Shown piece after piece: positions 11,761 to 22,806 of a stretch of 64,000 nt of DNA. The DNA lies in contig OX467084.1 in the NCBI GenBank assembly GCA_950106755.1, positions 4,898,001-4,962,000 on the forward strand. The letters are read 5' to 3'. The notes under the pieces are model-generated. The model was not told the DNA's origin. It saw only the letters and a program-made list of their open reading frames with translations, and did no database searches. The stretch is from Climacium dendroides. Taxonomy: Eukaryota > Streptophyta > Bryopsida > Hypnales > Climaciaceae. The position numbers and the translations under genes are program-made. Positions within the stretch are counted from its first letter, which is position 1. Every line of letters begins with the position of its first letter.

Positions 11761-13175
11761 CACTTCGGAGTGGAGTGTTTTGATCAATGACTAAAGAAAT
11801 AGCATGTTACCAACTCTCAAAAAGGCTTGTAGACAACTGATATTTCATTAAAATGGCAATATTCCAGAAACTTGGTGAACATTTTGAAATGAATGGAAAA
11901 ATGGTGTACAGAATATAACCATTTTAATGAAATTTCCCATCAACATAGCATGCTTGTGGAGGATTTGAAATCTGTTATTGTTATGTGAAGTTTGTTGATG
12001 GTCTGTACAAATTTCTGTCTTATATTTTGGAGAGATGTGCATCCATTTAAAATATAGTGGTTAAATTTGTTTTAAAGAGATAACTTTGCAAGGTTAGTTC
12101 TAAAACCAACCTTTTATACTATACAATAACAACTTTTTCATTACTTAGAAGTATCTCAACTATTCTAACTATGCAATTTTAATATGAGAGTTTCACTATT
12201 TGTTTGGATGTATTGTATACTCTATAATTATTTGAAAGATATGGGGTGCAAGTAAGTAACAAGATTGTCTTCAAAAAGGATACAATTTAGATTGACTTCT
12301 TTGCTTGAGGGATACTATTTAGTGGTTATATTCCATTGCAATTGCATTTTCAGTTCTTTTAATTAGTATGATAATAATACACTCCCCTATACAAGAATCA
12401 TATGTCTTTTCTTCAATCTTTCTTGTCCAACTTTGGAAGTTAGACTATTTTGTATTCCTTTATTTATTTTTAATCCTTATATAGGACAAAAAAATGTTTA
12501 AAAAAACCAAGAATGCATCTATTCATCCAATCATTAGATCCTTTTTTGAGTGACTATCTAGGTGAGAAGTTTTGTCCTTCCAAAGTTAATATGATATGAA
12601 GGTGAAGACCCTTGTGCAAAACAAGAAATTGTGATTGTGTTGCAATTGTAATTGTAATTATGTGATCTTTGTAGAAGTACAAATACAACAAGCTCGTCCA
12701 ATCAATAAAAAAATTGACTATTGAACCAACAATTTGATTATTCCAACGCAAGAATGCCCAAGGGGGTGGAAAGGTCCTTTAACAACTGAAGGACATTGAG
12801 ACCCAAAAGTGGTCGATGTATGACTTCATTGTTCCCTTTAGAAACAAAAAACGAGCCTTGATTGGTTTGATCATTGGAGCAGTTTTGGTGACTACCTTGG
12901 TCATGAGGGCAATGTCCTTCCCAAGGTTATTTAAGGGATAAATAGACCGTCCTTCTTCTCCCAAAAGAAGGAAAGAAAATCTCTACAAGTGACGGTCTGT
13001 ACCTAAACTCTGTAATGGTGTGTATCCGATTTGATATGGTCTGGGGCCTCAAATAAATGAACCCATCATTCGTGTGGCTTCAAAAAGAGAGTGAGGTCGG
13101 CATGAGGAAACTTTCCTTTAAGAAAACGTACATGAATCCTGCACTCAAATCTCCTGTTGTTGTTTTTCATTTTTT
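11761..13175. other. AT-rich intergenic DNA
   Basis: Only short, uninformative frames on both strands, with no repeat ends identified. Confidence 0.5.
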
Positions 13176-13179
13176 TTTC

Positions 13180-13480
13180 ATTTTTTGAACATATGAAATG
13201 GGATTTCATTGATTGTTTTTTCATTTTCAAAAAAGAAAAAGAGACCAGAGCTCCTCGTCATGAAGCCAGCCAGACGTTGTCTGTGATCTCATTTCTCCGC
13301 AACCAATAGAAAATATGAAAACCCAGGTCGGACCGTTAACCTCTTCCTCACGGCCCCTTTTGTGCCTTGCATGTAGCGTCTCAGGGTCCTTGTCTTGTCT
13401 TGGGGTCCATGTCCGGAGTCAGGTTGTTGTTGTTGGTCGAGTCTATAGTAGTGCAACGAGACTCTTGTGGGAGGTCTAGG
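13180..13480 (-). mobile_element. LINE 3' end (minus strand)
   Basis: Read on the minus strand it ends with CAATGAAATCCCATTTCAT and then an A-rich tail (T-rich on plus, ~13160-13200). This imperfect palindrome before an A tail recurs at the other putative LINE ends in the window. Its upstream part (13440-13480 reversed) matches 13672-13705 of the plus-strand copy beside it. No intact reverse transcriptase. Confidence 0.45.
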
Positions 13481-13559
13481 CAAGGGAGAATGTAAGAAAA
13501 AAAAAGCACCCATAATAAATGTTGTATTAGTTTTATTGGTAACACCCTCTCCTCGCTAA

Positions 13560-13600
13560 CTTGGGGCCTTTAATTGCAAATCTGAACTCAAAATTTGCAA
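13560..13600 (+). repeat. Family E repeat copy
   Basis: Carries the phrase GGGGCCTTTAATTGCAAAT followed by gaactcaaaattt, a diverged copy of the repeat at 8314, 36990 and 38417. It sits between two inverted LINE ends. Confidence 0.45.
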
Positions 13601-13639
13601 AAACAAATTTGCTTATTAAATAAAAGGTTCCTGTGTTTT

Positions 13640-13875
13640 CTCAAGGATAAAATACGGGGACAAAACCTCCTCTGCAAGGGGCTCGTTGCACTACTACAGA
13701 CTCGACCATTGTTGTTTTGTTTGTGGTGTTGTTCCTCCTTCCGAAGCCACTTGTGACTGGCAGGTCTTGTATTTTATCTTCTTGCGATGAAATTCCGTTT
13801 CATTTGGGTCCCCCAAAAAACAAATAAACAAACCCAGGTCAGTTAATTTCTTAGCTTCAAATTTTAAAAAAAGAA
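13640..13875 (+). mobile_element. LINE 3' end (plus strand)
   Basis: Contains GATGAAATTCCGTTTCATTT followed by a CA- and A-rich tail at 13810-13835. The segment CGTTGCACTACTACAGACTC (about 13683-13702) is the inverse of sequence at 13440-13470, so two related LINE tails lie head to head about 170 bp apart. Confidence 0.45.
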
Positions 13876-13899
13876 ATGAAATATTGAAGGCTGTGATTG

Positions 13900-16300
13900 A
13901 TTGCCACAATGCCCGCCTATCACAATGCCCGCCTATCTCACTTCCTTCAAGACCCAGTCAAGCAAGCCAACAATACCAATAAATGTGTACTGTTAAGTAC
14001 AGGAAGCGCTGTCATCTGAGTCAGGCTCATGTTCCATGAGCAAGCTCACGGTGCACACTCACTGAAGGGTAAATGAAGGGGGCGAAAGGACGTACGCTGG
14101 CACGTACCCTGCCTCTGAGACAGACTCATTTTCCATGAGCAAGCTCATGACGCGCGAAACACACCCTCTGCACCTTCAATTGTCCTTGTGGCACACACAC
14201 TCTGCAATTCTCGCCCTCTCCATGCTCGCACGGAAAGCAAGCGCAATGATCAGAAGCCTCGCATTCCATGAGCACCACACAAGTGGGTACGTCACTGCAC
14301 TTCACTTTCTTTTCTCTTTTCATCTCGGTTTTGTTGCCTTAGAGGCCTCGATACTGGAACCCTAGCTTCCTTTTCTGCCACTTTAGTCAGTACAGAGCAA
14401 CCTGAAACTGGTTCCAGTCACAGAAGAATCTTACAGATCATGAGTTTGAACTCTGATGACCGACGGTGAGAGAGTATTTTACATTGAATTTGAAATCTCT
14501 TCTGACATACGTTAAAGATTCTGGACTGGTACATCTGGATAATGCAGTGACTGCAGCGTAATAGAATTTCACGCTTAATAAATGGCAATTTGACTGCTTT
14601 GATAGTTTGCCCTTCATTAACGTGGTCAACCGCGCTGGTTTGACATGTTTGCACTTTGAGGCCCATATGGCATTATGGCCAAGAGAGTCTCATGTTCCAT
14701 GCATACAATTTGAACGTCGTCGCTTGCGGGGAGATATCTATGAAATTACGTGCCTTGTGATCCACGAGGATGGAGTTGACCCTCTGGATTCGGGATTTCG
14801 CATTTGTTTGTCACAGCTGCGCACCTTCGCGGTAAGTATTCGCTGACTCTCCGCTCTCGTGCAACGGCTGGAAAATGTTCGGCCAAATTTAAGCCAAATT
14901 TATGTGACCTCGTCAAATGCTAGCTTCTTGTCATGTGGGACGTAGAAAACGCCGATCTGACAAGCACCTGGATCCTCTAGCGCTTGACCAGGTTGCAACT
15001 GCGCCAGGCCATGGCGTGTGGCGTTACGTCATACAACCGAAGCTCATGTTCCATGAGCATTACCCAAGCCTTAAATTTGCGATGCTGATGCCTTGACTCT
15101 ACACGCGTTCAAGATTCTCTTCCAATATTTTTACAAATGAACGGCAGCCGAGTTCCAATCGAGGCATCCAGCCACTTGCTGTATCACGAGGAGGTGGTTG
15201 ACCCTCCAATTTGGCTAATCTCGCACCTCGCAGTCGACGGCTGGTAATAGCGTGGCATCTTACTTACGCGCGAGCGAGCACATAATCGGCTGTTGAACCC
15301 GAGCTTGGCAAGTTTGCAGATGTCAACCCACTAACTTCCACTCCAGACGCGGTGAAGAAATTAAAAGCGCAAGAGATGCAGCATGCGGACCATGCGGTGA
15401 TGCCATGCTATTTTTTTTTGAATTTTTTTTTGAATTTTTTTTTGAATTTTTTTTTGAATTTATTGGGGACACGAATGAAAGCCTGATATCTTAAGGGACC
15501 ATGCCTGCTGCCTCGTGTGATCCATGAGGAGGCCTCCCTTTGTCCGTCCCTGCAGTTGACCCTCCGATCGGGGCTCCGTGGTAGACGAATGCCCCAATGA
15601 AGCGTCATGGCGCTTTAGGAGAAGCGCAAATGCTCAACCACTTACTTTCCTAATTTAGTATAGCCATTGACTCTGTGTGCCCATCAATGCAGAGGGTTTA
15701 AAAAGCAAAGGCTTCCGCTGTTCCGCAACAATCCCACTAACGTATCCGAGGTTCTGATCATGTTGGTTCGATCATTTCAAAGTGGGCCTTGCAGCATGCG
15801 ACGTGCGGCAACAGACTTGGAACAATATCACTCCTCTTGTCTTCAATTTTGGGCACAAACAGTAAATAAAAATTCACTGGGATAATAATTACTAAAGAGT
15901 CTGTTCATCTACGGTCTCACGTCGTCATGCCTAGAAGGCAAATCCGAGTTCATGTAAGTCAATTTCAGTGGAACTATATATTGTGTGCAGCACTTTCAGT
16001 TGCGAGCGATCAGATTCTTTTCACCCCAAATAAGAATCGATCCCGCGGTCTTGGCCTGACTACAGGATAGAGCTGTCAGTGGTTCCGGGCAGAAATCGAA
16101 AGCATTTCATTGGCGATGTAAATTTCTTTGACACTGTGGATCTAGAGACTTGATATGTGGAGTGGTAAAGTAGACAGAGAGCACGCCATGGCCATGGGAC
16201 TGCAAAATCTAGCCGCAGCGCTCGTTGTTGGAGTGGATAAAAATCCATACTGGGACACCCACATTTGGACCAAAAAGCAAACACTACTACTTAGATATTG
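13900..16300. other. GC-richer island 2 with palindromes and GTTGACC modules
   Basis: Balanced composition and no recognisable protein. The palindrome GCTCATGTTCCATGAGC occurs exactly at 14025-14041 and 15042-15058, with variants at 14125-14142, 14264-14275 and 14688-14700. Plus-strand GATCCA(C/T)GAGGA plus GTTGACCCTC modules occur at 14753-14784, 15183-15208 and, split by about 20 bp, 15512-15566. Shares motifs with islands 1 and 3. A tandem duplicate 'cacaatgcccgcctatc' lies at 13905-13935. Confidence 0.45.
15412..15462. repeat. 12-bp T-rich microsatellite
   Basis: About four tandem units of T(9)GAA. The minus strand therefore reads as a run of (KKKF) codons, which explains a spurious lysine-rich frame there. 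Confidence 0.85.
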
Positions 16301-16361
16301 CTGACACAAAGCTGTAAAGAATCAAACCATGAGAGCCTAGGAGAGCTTAGTGGCGATTTAA

Positions 16362-17260
16362 CCCCTAAAGTCCCAAGGCTTCTTTTCCATAAAAAACTAC
16401 TCAAAACTGCCATTTCTACAGCAATGAGCAAAACATTTTTAAAAAAGTGTCTTTTGCATATCTAACTAGAGAATCTTGTACGAGACTAGTATAAAAATGT
16501 GTGGCAGAAATTTCACAAATGTTGATCATGTAGATTGCAAGATATTTGTGTTTAAAGTGAAGGAAACAAAATTTTTTGCACCTTGTTCAACTACATTATT
16601 TGGCTTTAAATAACTTATAATTTTTCCTCTATTGATTTTAGAATTATAATTTCATATGGTAAAGAATTGAGTTGAGATTCTAGGAAAAAAAATTCAAAAA
16701 ACACACATTTAATTTTTATTCATTAAAAATTTGTTAATTAGAAGTAGGTTTAAGATTGAAGGAAAATCTAAATTGTTAATAGCTCTAAGATGGAATTGAA
16801 ATACACTGATCTCAATGGTGGGATTGTTCTAGCAAGAGATCTTAACCTTATAAAACTTTTTATTTTGAAAAGCTGTGAAAGCTGAGATTAAAAAATGAAT
16901 TCTATAAGACAATGCTTTAATTGTCTAAGAACAAGATTGTCCATAACTTTCTCATAACAAATCCAAATGGTCGGAATGAATCAAAGCTTGTCATGTACAT
17001 AAAAATATAATCTATATAGAAAAAAGATTAAAAATTTTTTACTTCAAGTTATCTTGAAGTTTCTTTTTGCCCACCAAACAAAAAAAATGACTTTTTGTTT
17101 CATAACTTTTGCTCCTGAGTTCTAATTGAAATAAAAATTATATTTTTAGAAAGCTAATGTGTTTTCCTATCTTCACTAAAAAATCACAACAAATATTGAA
17201 ACTATAGGAGCCTACTTGAAATCCATTTTGTCCCCCAAGAGGAGGATGGGACTTTAGAGG
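16362..17260 (+). mobile_element. TTAA-flanked element, family A (copy 2, best preserved)
   Basis: An 899-bp element between TTAA at 16358-16361 and TTAA at 17261-17264. The ends are CCCCTAAAGTCCCA and TGGGACTTTAGAGG, a 14-bp terminal inverted repeat with one mismatch. Both the target and the CCC start fit a piggyBac-type non-autonomous element. Length and internal landmarks match copy 1 (6493-7390). No transposase frame. Confidence 0.75.
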
Positions 17261-17289
17261 TTAAAGTGTACTACATGCAATACTGTGAT

Positions 17290-17510
17290 GTTTTATACTA
17301 ATATCCATATCTTAAACGAGGTTTTTTTTGTTTTTGTTTTTATTTTGTTACGGTCAATCTTGGGAACCATATGCCCCTTTGTTGCATTCTTGCTCTTGGC
17401 AAGGAGGGGTGCTTGGACTTTGTTTTGTAGCATTTTGAAATTTAATGAATTATAAAATTGTTTTTATTTTTATTTTATTATATTGTGGCAATGACACGAG
17501 ACAAATTAGT
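17290..17510 (+). repeat. Family G repeat (copy 1)
   Basis: Contains GCTTGGACTTTGTTTTGTAG followed by an AT-rich run and 'ggcaatgacac'. Related copies are at 23790-24020, and at 25430-25569 continuing at 28527-28590. Confidence 0.5.
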
Positions 17511-17640
17511 CCCAATTAAAGTGTGTTAGAGTCTTATTTCACTTTCCAATAGGATCTTGTATAAATAATTTATATTTTGTAATAGCAATAATGGTAGGTT
17601 ACTATTAGTGTTAATTATAGATGAATTTACCTTAAGCATG

Positions 17641-17795
17641 CTTGACAAATGAATTTGCTATTCATTTGCCTTGAGTTTGCAAATCCTACTTAATCTTAGA
17701 ACTACACAATCATATTGGCATGACAAACAAATTTGCTATTCATTTGCCTTGAGTTTGCAAGGCCTACTTAACCTTAGAACAATATAGCCATATCA
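17641..17795. repeat. 78-bp tandem duplication
   Basis: Two adjacent units share TTTGCTATTCATTTGCCTTG followed by 'agtttgcaa', 'cctactta' and 'cttagaac', with a period of 78 bp. Confidence 0.8.
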
Positions 17796-17799
17796 CCAA

Positions 17800-20700
17800 G
17801 GCACTCATTTAAAAATTATCAAATTCAAAGATGAATAGATGCGTTCTTTGTTTTTATAGTTTGTTTGAAAGGCATTCATTAGAAAAAAAATTTAGTTTAG
17901 GACTACTATCCTTATTGGATTAAAACTATGCTAGTCTTTTCTACTTCCACACTTTATAATTGCACATTCTTTAGATTTTTTCAAAATGTATGCACATTTG
18001 AATGGGCAACTTCCACATACCAAGACATAAACATATGATAGTGTTTTTTCAAACTCATTTATTTCTATAGGGCAATGGAACTAGATGATTGGTCATTTAT
18101 CTTATTAATTTACTTTAGTAGCAATCATTTCAAAATGTGGATTGCATTTATGGTAAAGTGTACTACCCATCATCATGCTTCTCCTTCATGAGAGATTCAA
18201 AGGTCTAAATTTCAACAAAATATAGAAATAAATAACCATTTGTTTTGTTCCCATTTAAAAATACAGATTGTCAAAACCTATCCATGTAGTCCTAGAGATT
18301 GTTTATTTGACAACATTGCTTATCTCAAATTTCTACAAGATAGTATTCAAGTAAAGAATAGATCAATAATAACTGCATAAAATCTAACACTTTGGACAGG
18401 AGACAATAAATTTGATAAAAGTGCTTTTGGTTGGACCTAAGAATGAAGTATTAATTGTTCCTAATAAGATAGTAAAGGATTTGTATGACAATCTTACATC
18501 ATAAACTTCTCCTTCTCACTATCTAAAGTTAATGTTGAGGCCAATAAGAGAAGGTGGAATATGGGGAGACTAATTCATAGCAATTTATATGACACATATT
18601 TTGGATAGACCAATTGTGTGCTACAATATGAATGTGATCTTGATGGTTGGAAACTTGTGCTCTAATTAAAATAGTTTTGACTTATTCCCAAGGTCTCTTG
18701 AGTTTTTTTATTTTGCATGGACAAACAATCATTTCTACTCGTTGAATCCAATTGAATATATTTTTTCAAACCATGATTTTGGTGCTACCAATCACCTAAG
18801 CATAAATAATATAGATGTGGACAAAGCTAGTTTTTTAATGCTAATAAAAGATTTGTTCACATTCATTGGATCTATGAATGTGCATCTCGCCAACATGAAA
18901 GTGAAAGTGAATAATGTTGATTAGTTCAAACATTGGCTATACATGATCTTTCACCATGTTACAATCAAGGTATTAGTTGGTGACACCATAAACAATAGAA
19001 TCAACTTCAAATACCATATTGTTTCTTATTTGTAACATTTTTATGATTTAGTGTTGACATTGAATGAAGACACCTTGACTCTTTCAATGAACCAAATCAA
19101 TATTTCAATTGAAATTATGGCAATGGTGTTGTATGATTTGGAAGCAAAAGCATGCAAAATCCTAACTAATTATAGGTCCAAATTTTATGTTGCTATAAAA
19201 TTTTGTAATTTCCAAAATTTTCAATTGGAGTAGAAAGTTTACTTCACAAGCATCATGTAATTAATTGGATTAATTACGCATCATGATCATTTTTATAGTT
19301 TAAATTCACAACAAGAATAGATAGCAAGAATTGACCAAAATACACTACAAGGATTGAAAGGTGATCTATGGATTGAGCATCTTCTACTATAATAAAAGTC
19401 AATAATGTCATAATGAAGGGATTTGCAATGTTATTTGTTGGAAATGGATTTAAGCAACTTGTAAAAATATTGAATGAAAAAATGCTCTTAAATATTCTAT
19501 AGTCTTCAATGAAGTCATTCAAAGAATGTTTTGAGTTCTAAACACCATTTTAAGGTTAAACCTCTAACATTGATGTTAACACTAAGTGTCTAGTTGGATA
19601 GCTTCACTTAAGATCCTTGGATGGAAAGAAGTATTCTTTGTCTTTTTTGTTTTTTGAAGTTATTTGAGTACAATTTTAGTGTTTAGTACTGTAAATTCCC
19701 TCATTATAATATTACTAACTTTTCTAAAGAAAAAGATGTTAAATCCATGGATCGTCCTTGTGGTGTCGTTTTGGTCATTTCTTGCTATTTACTCTTTATG
19801 TGAATGTTAGCCATAAAAAGGATATGTAAGTCCAACTAATGAAAAAATGTTTATCAAGTGTAGTTTTTACTCCAATTGAAAATTTTGGAAATTTTAATAT
19901 TCTATAGTAATATAAATTTTAGGCATATATTCATGGTTTGTTGAATTTCTAATTTTAGAACATGGTATTTTTTGTTTATATCATGATTTTGTACACTATA
20001 ATATACATCTATAGTGAAAATATCTGTTTTTTTAGAATATTTTGTATTTGATATTATTTTTCTTCAATTTTTTTGTGAAAATTTCACAATATTTTCAAAT
20101 TTTTCCCCTAAAAATTGAAAATTTTAACACCTATAGTAGATGTACAAATTCATCTTTGAAAAACAAATGTAGAATTTTTCATTCATACCTAAATGCAAAA
20201 TTGCAGCAAATATAGTGATGGACAATGAACCTTGAAATCAGTGATCGTGGGCCCATCCTTCCAAGGTTAAAACAACATTTCTTTTTTGCAATACACATTA
20301 ACTAAGGTAGATCATCCCATCACTTCTCTAGGTACTTTGGAGAAGCTATTTGTGAGCTTCCACCATTTTCAGAAATTAAAAAGTTTGAAAGAAATCAATT
20401 GCAAAAAGAATGAAGACATTCCGACAGGAAATGAAGTTTTTTTGTAAATTTTTAAAGTTAATAATATTAAAATATAAATAGACTTTTGTTGAAGCCTGGG
20501 TAGACTAATGTGTCTGCTTCTCAAGTGCATTGCCATCATGATAAAGGGTTGCCAAGAAGATTGTGATAATGAATGGGTCATTGCCGTAAATGGAAGGGTC
20601 TCGTAGGTGGCAGAATTGGGTGGACGGTGATATTGGGTAGTTTTACCTCATCTGTACTTGTGGCTGCAATTTGAGTATCCCTCCTTCCAAACTCTAGCGT

Positions 20701-20975
20701 TAGACATTCGCCATGAGAATAGCGTTGTATCGCAAAAACAAAACAAAAACTGCGTTACTAAAAGTGAATCTAGACCCCGGATTCTATTCAAAAGAATGAA
20801 ATGAGCCTGATTGATACCTTAATGTGGAAGGACATTTGCACGGATCATCAAAGCCTGTACTCTTGGATTCGAAGATCTCCCCCATTTTTTTTTTTTTCCA
20901 CCTCTTTCAGTCTCCTGAACGGAATCAACTTCAATTTAAAACATTACTCCGGAAGACCTTAAGTTACGCTGTCCG
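17800..20975. other. Long AT-rich gene-free stretch
   Basis: Short plus frames at 18742-18924 and 19051-19233 lie in one region of mildly protein-like sequence, broken by stops. They might be a decayed transposon gene, but I recognise no motif. The rest shows no structure I can name. Confidence 0.4.
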
Positions 20976-21371
20976 CCCTTGCTTCCCATTTCTTTTATTT
21001 TGAAAGTTCAACAAATGCACAGGTGCTGCGCTGCACGCCTTCGCCCACTTGTGGCCTTGTGGGTGAGCGCGCAGCTTTGGAAATGGCCGCGACGGGACGG
21101 AAGGAGGTCCGAAACAGGTGCAGGTGGCAACTGGCAAGCGTTGCAGAGAGCTTCTTCTTACTCCGTACCAATCCTTCCAATCTTTCTAAACAAGAAAAAA
21201 GAAAGAATATCGCAACTTGTTACATTCCGTTGCCCAACGTAAAAGGCAGGTGAAGAGCAGCTTCCGGAATGAGTTAGTAGCAGGGGCATCTTTGCTTTGG
21301 AAACAGCACCTGAGGAACCCGGAAAAAAAAAAAAAAAAAAAAAACACGCCTGCAGTGGGCCAAAATTATGG
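20976..21371. other. Short GC-richer stretch with poly-A run
   Basis: Frames of 61 to 126 codons on both strands, mostly overlapping, no family recognised. A 22-bp A run lies at 21323-21344. Confidence 0.35.
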
Positions 21372-21431
21372 TAAGGTAGGAGGTCCATAAATCGCCCATT
21401 TAACTCTGTAATAACCCTGTATATTGTATAA

Positions 21432-21828
21432 GAGCATGCCCACCCATACTGCAAAAAAGTGGTTGGCAAAATGTCAACCCTTGTGTTTTGCAGGCTAAGG
21501 GAGCAAGGCACCTCATTGGTTGTAGGCCGGGAGGCCAACTAGTGAGGTAAATGTGATGGGGCCAATTTATCTCGAATGACAATTCAATCGCCACAGGTGA
21601 AAGGCAAGTCAGCGAAGGTGAAAAGCAAGGCGCGCAGAGTTTACGTTGTACTTGTTGTTTGTTGTTTTGTAGGCCGGTGGGTGGCTTGCAAAATGGCCCC
21701 AATATGCAAGCCCCCCTGACTTGCAAACCCTCCCTCATAAAAAGTCATCCGTTTTGTAAGGCGGGTGGGGCACTTTTGCAAGCCCCTCTTAAGAAGTCAT
21801 CTGTTTTGCAAGACGGGTGGGTATGCTC
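21432..21828. mobile_element. Tourist/Harbinger-like MITE 1
   Basis: A 397-bp element. The left end GAGCATGCCCACCCATACTG and the right end GACGGGTGGGTATGCTC are inverted repeats, with TAA on both sides (21429-21431 and 21829-21831). A 3-bp TAA target duplication is typical of PIF/Harbinger (Tourist) MITEs. It abuts MITE 2 across the shared TAA. Confidence 0.7.
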
Positions 21829-21831
21829 TAA

Positions 21832-22127
21832 GAGCATCACCGCCCATCTTGCAAAATGGGATGGTGATTTGGCTTGCAAAAGGGTGTCATAGTTGGGTTG
21901 AACATGTCGGCCCCATCCACGACCTCTTAAGTGGCTGAGCTTGAAGTAAAATCATTGGTGCAGAGCGAATGCGGGTGATACGGAGTGTTGTGGCAAATCA
22001 GTTGTCTTTTGTGGTTTTGCAAGCCCAAACTTGGCCTCCAAAACAACCCCCATTTGTAAGCCAAGGGTGGTTTGCAAGCCTGGCCTTCAAGCAAGTCATC
22101 CATTTGGGAGGACGGGTGGCCATGTTT
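21832..22127. mobile_element. Tourist/Harbinger-like MITE 2
   Basis: A 296-bp relative of MITE 1. The left end is GAGCATCACCGCCCATCTTG, the right end is GGACGGGTGGCCATGTTT, and TAA flanks both sides (21829-21831 and 22128-22130). The right end is more diverged than in MITE 1. Confidence 0.6.
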
Positions 22128-22159
22128 TAAGGTAGGAGGTCCATAAATCATCCATTTAA

Positions 22160-22369
22160 CCCATAAATGACATTGAGGATGTTTTCTAGCCAATGAATGA
22201 CAAAGAATCTCTCTATGTAGGATAAAAATGCAACCTATTCATCCTCCAAATTTTGTGGAAAAGGGAAATGTCTTCTATAGTAGCATGTCCCCCAATGAGT
22301 GCTTTTGCATTTTTTTAAGCCAACAATTCAAACAAATGATTTCTACAGTGATGACTCATTGTTTAAGGG
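22160..22369 (+). mobile_element. TTAA MITE, family C (copy 1)
   Basis: A 210-bp insert between TTAA at 22156-22159 and 22370-22373, with ends CCCATAAATGACATTG and GTTTAAGGG. The flanks joined across one TTAA match the sequence at 21372-21420, which has the single uninterrupted TTAA. This is a direct empty-site comparison for TTAA-specific insertion. A second copy is at 30194-30644 and a decayed third at 37204-37420. Confidence 0.75.
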
Positions 22370-22806
22370 TTAACTTTGTAATAACCCTATAAAGTACATG
22401 CCCCCATGACCACAGTAGTCACCAAATCTCTTTGATTATTGGACCAATAGACCCATTCACTTTTGCTATAGTTAACAATGAAGTCATCCATCAACCATTG
22501 GTCTGCAATGTCCTTACATGGTTAAGAGCAAAAACTCAATTTTGGGGAGGTGAATTAATATTTTTCAATAAATTTTCCTTGAAAGACAAATGGAATTGGC
22601 ACCTAATCCAAGTCGTTTCATATATTTTGGAGCTTTATGGAATTAGTTATGAAATTTTGAAGTTGAAATGGCATAGGGCTCTAAAATCGCCCACCTTCTA
22701 AAATGTACATTGTTTGTGGCTACAATTAAGCAACATGAACAAATAGTGTACATTTGAAGAAGAGGGTGATTTAAGAGTGTGTGTGCTTTTAGAACCTCCT
22801 ACCTTA

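Larger units (their letters stand above)
21372..22806. mobile_element. TAAGGT(A/G)GG-ended composite element
   Basis: The left end TAAGGTAGGAGGTCCATAAA and the inverse of the right end (TAAGGTAGGAGGTTCTAAAA) form a terminal inverted repeat. A second copy of the left-end sequence lies inside, at 22129-22160. The interior holds two MITEs (21432-21828, 21832-22127) and a TTAA MITE (22160-22369). Related TAAGGTGGG ends occur at 37590-37767 and 41742-42325. It may be one element grown by nested insertions or two partial copies side by side. Confidence 0.5.

Noticed and set aside
15408..15608. Minus frame ending in a lysine-phenylalanine repeat
   Set aside because: Translation of the T(9)GAA microsatellite.
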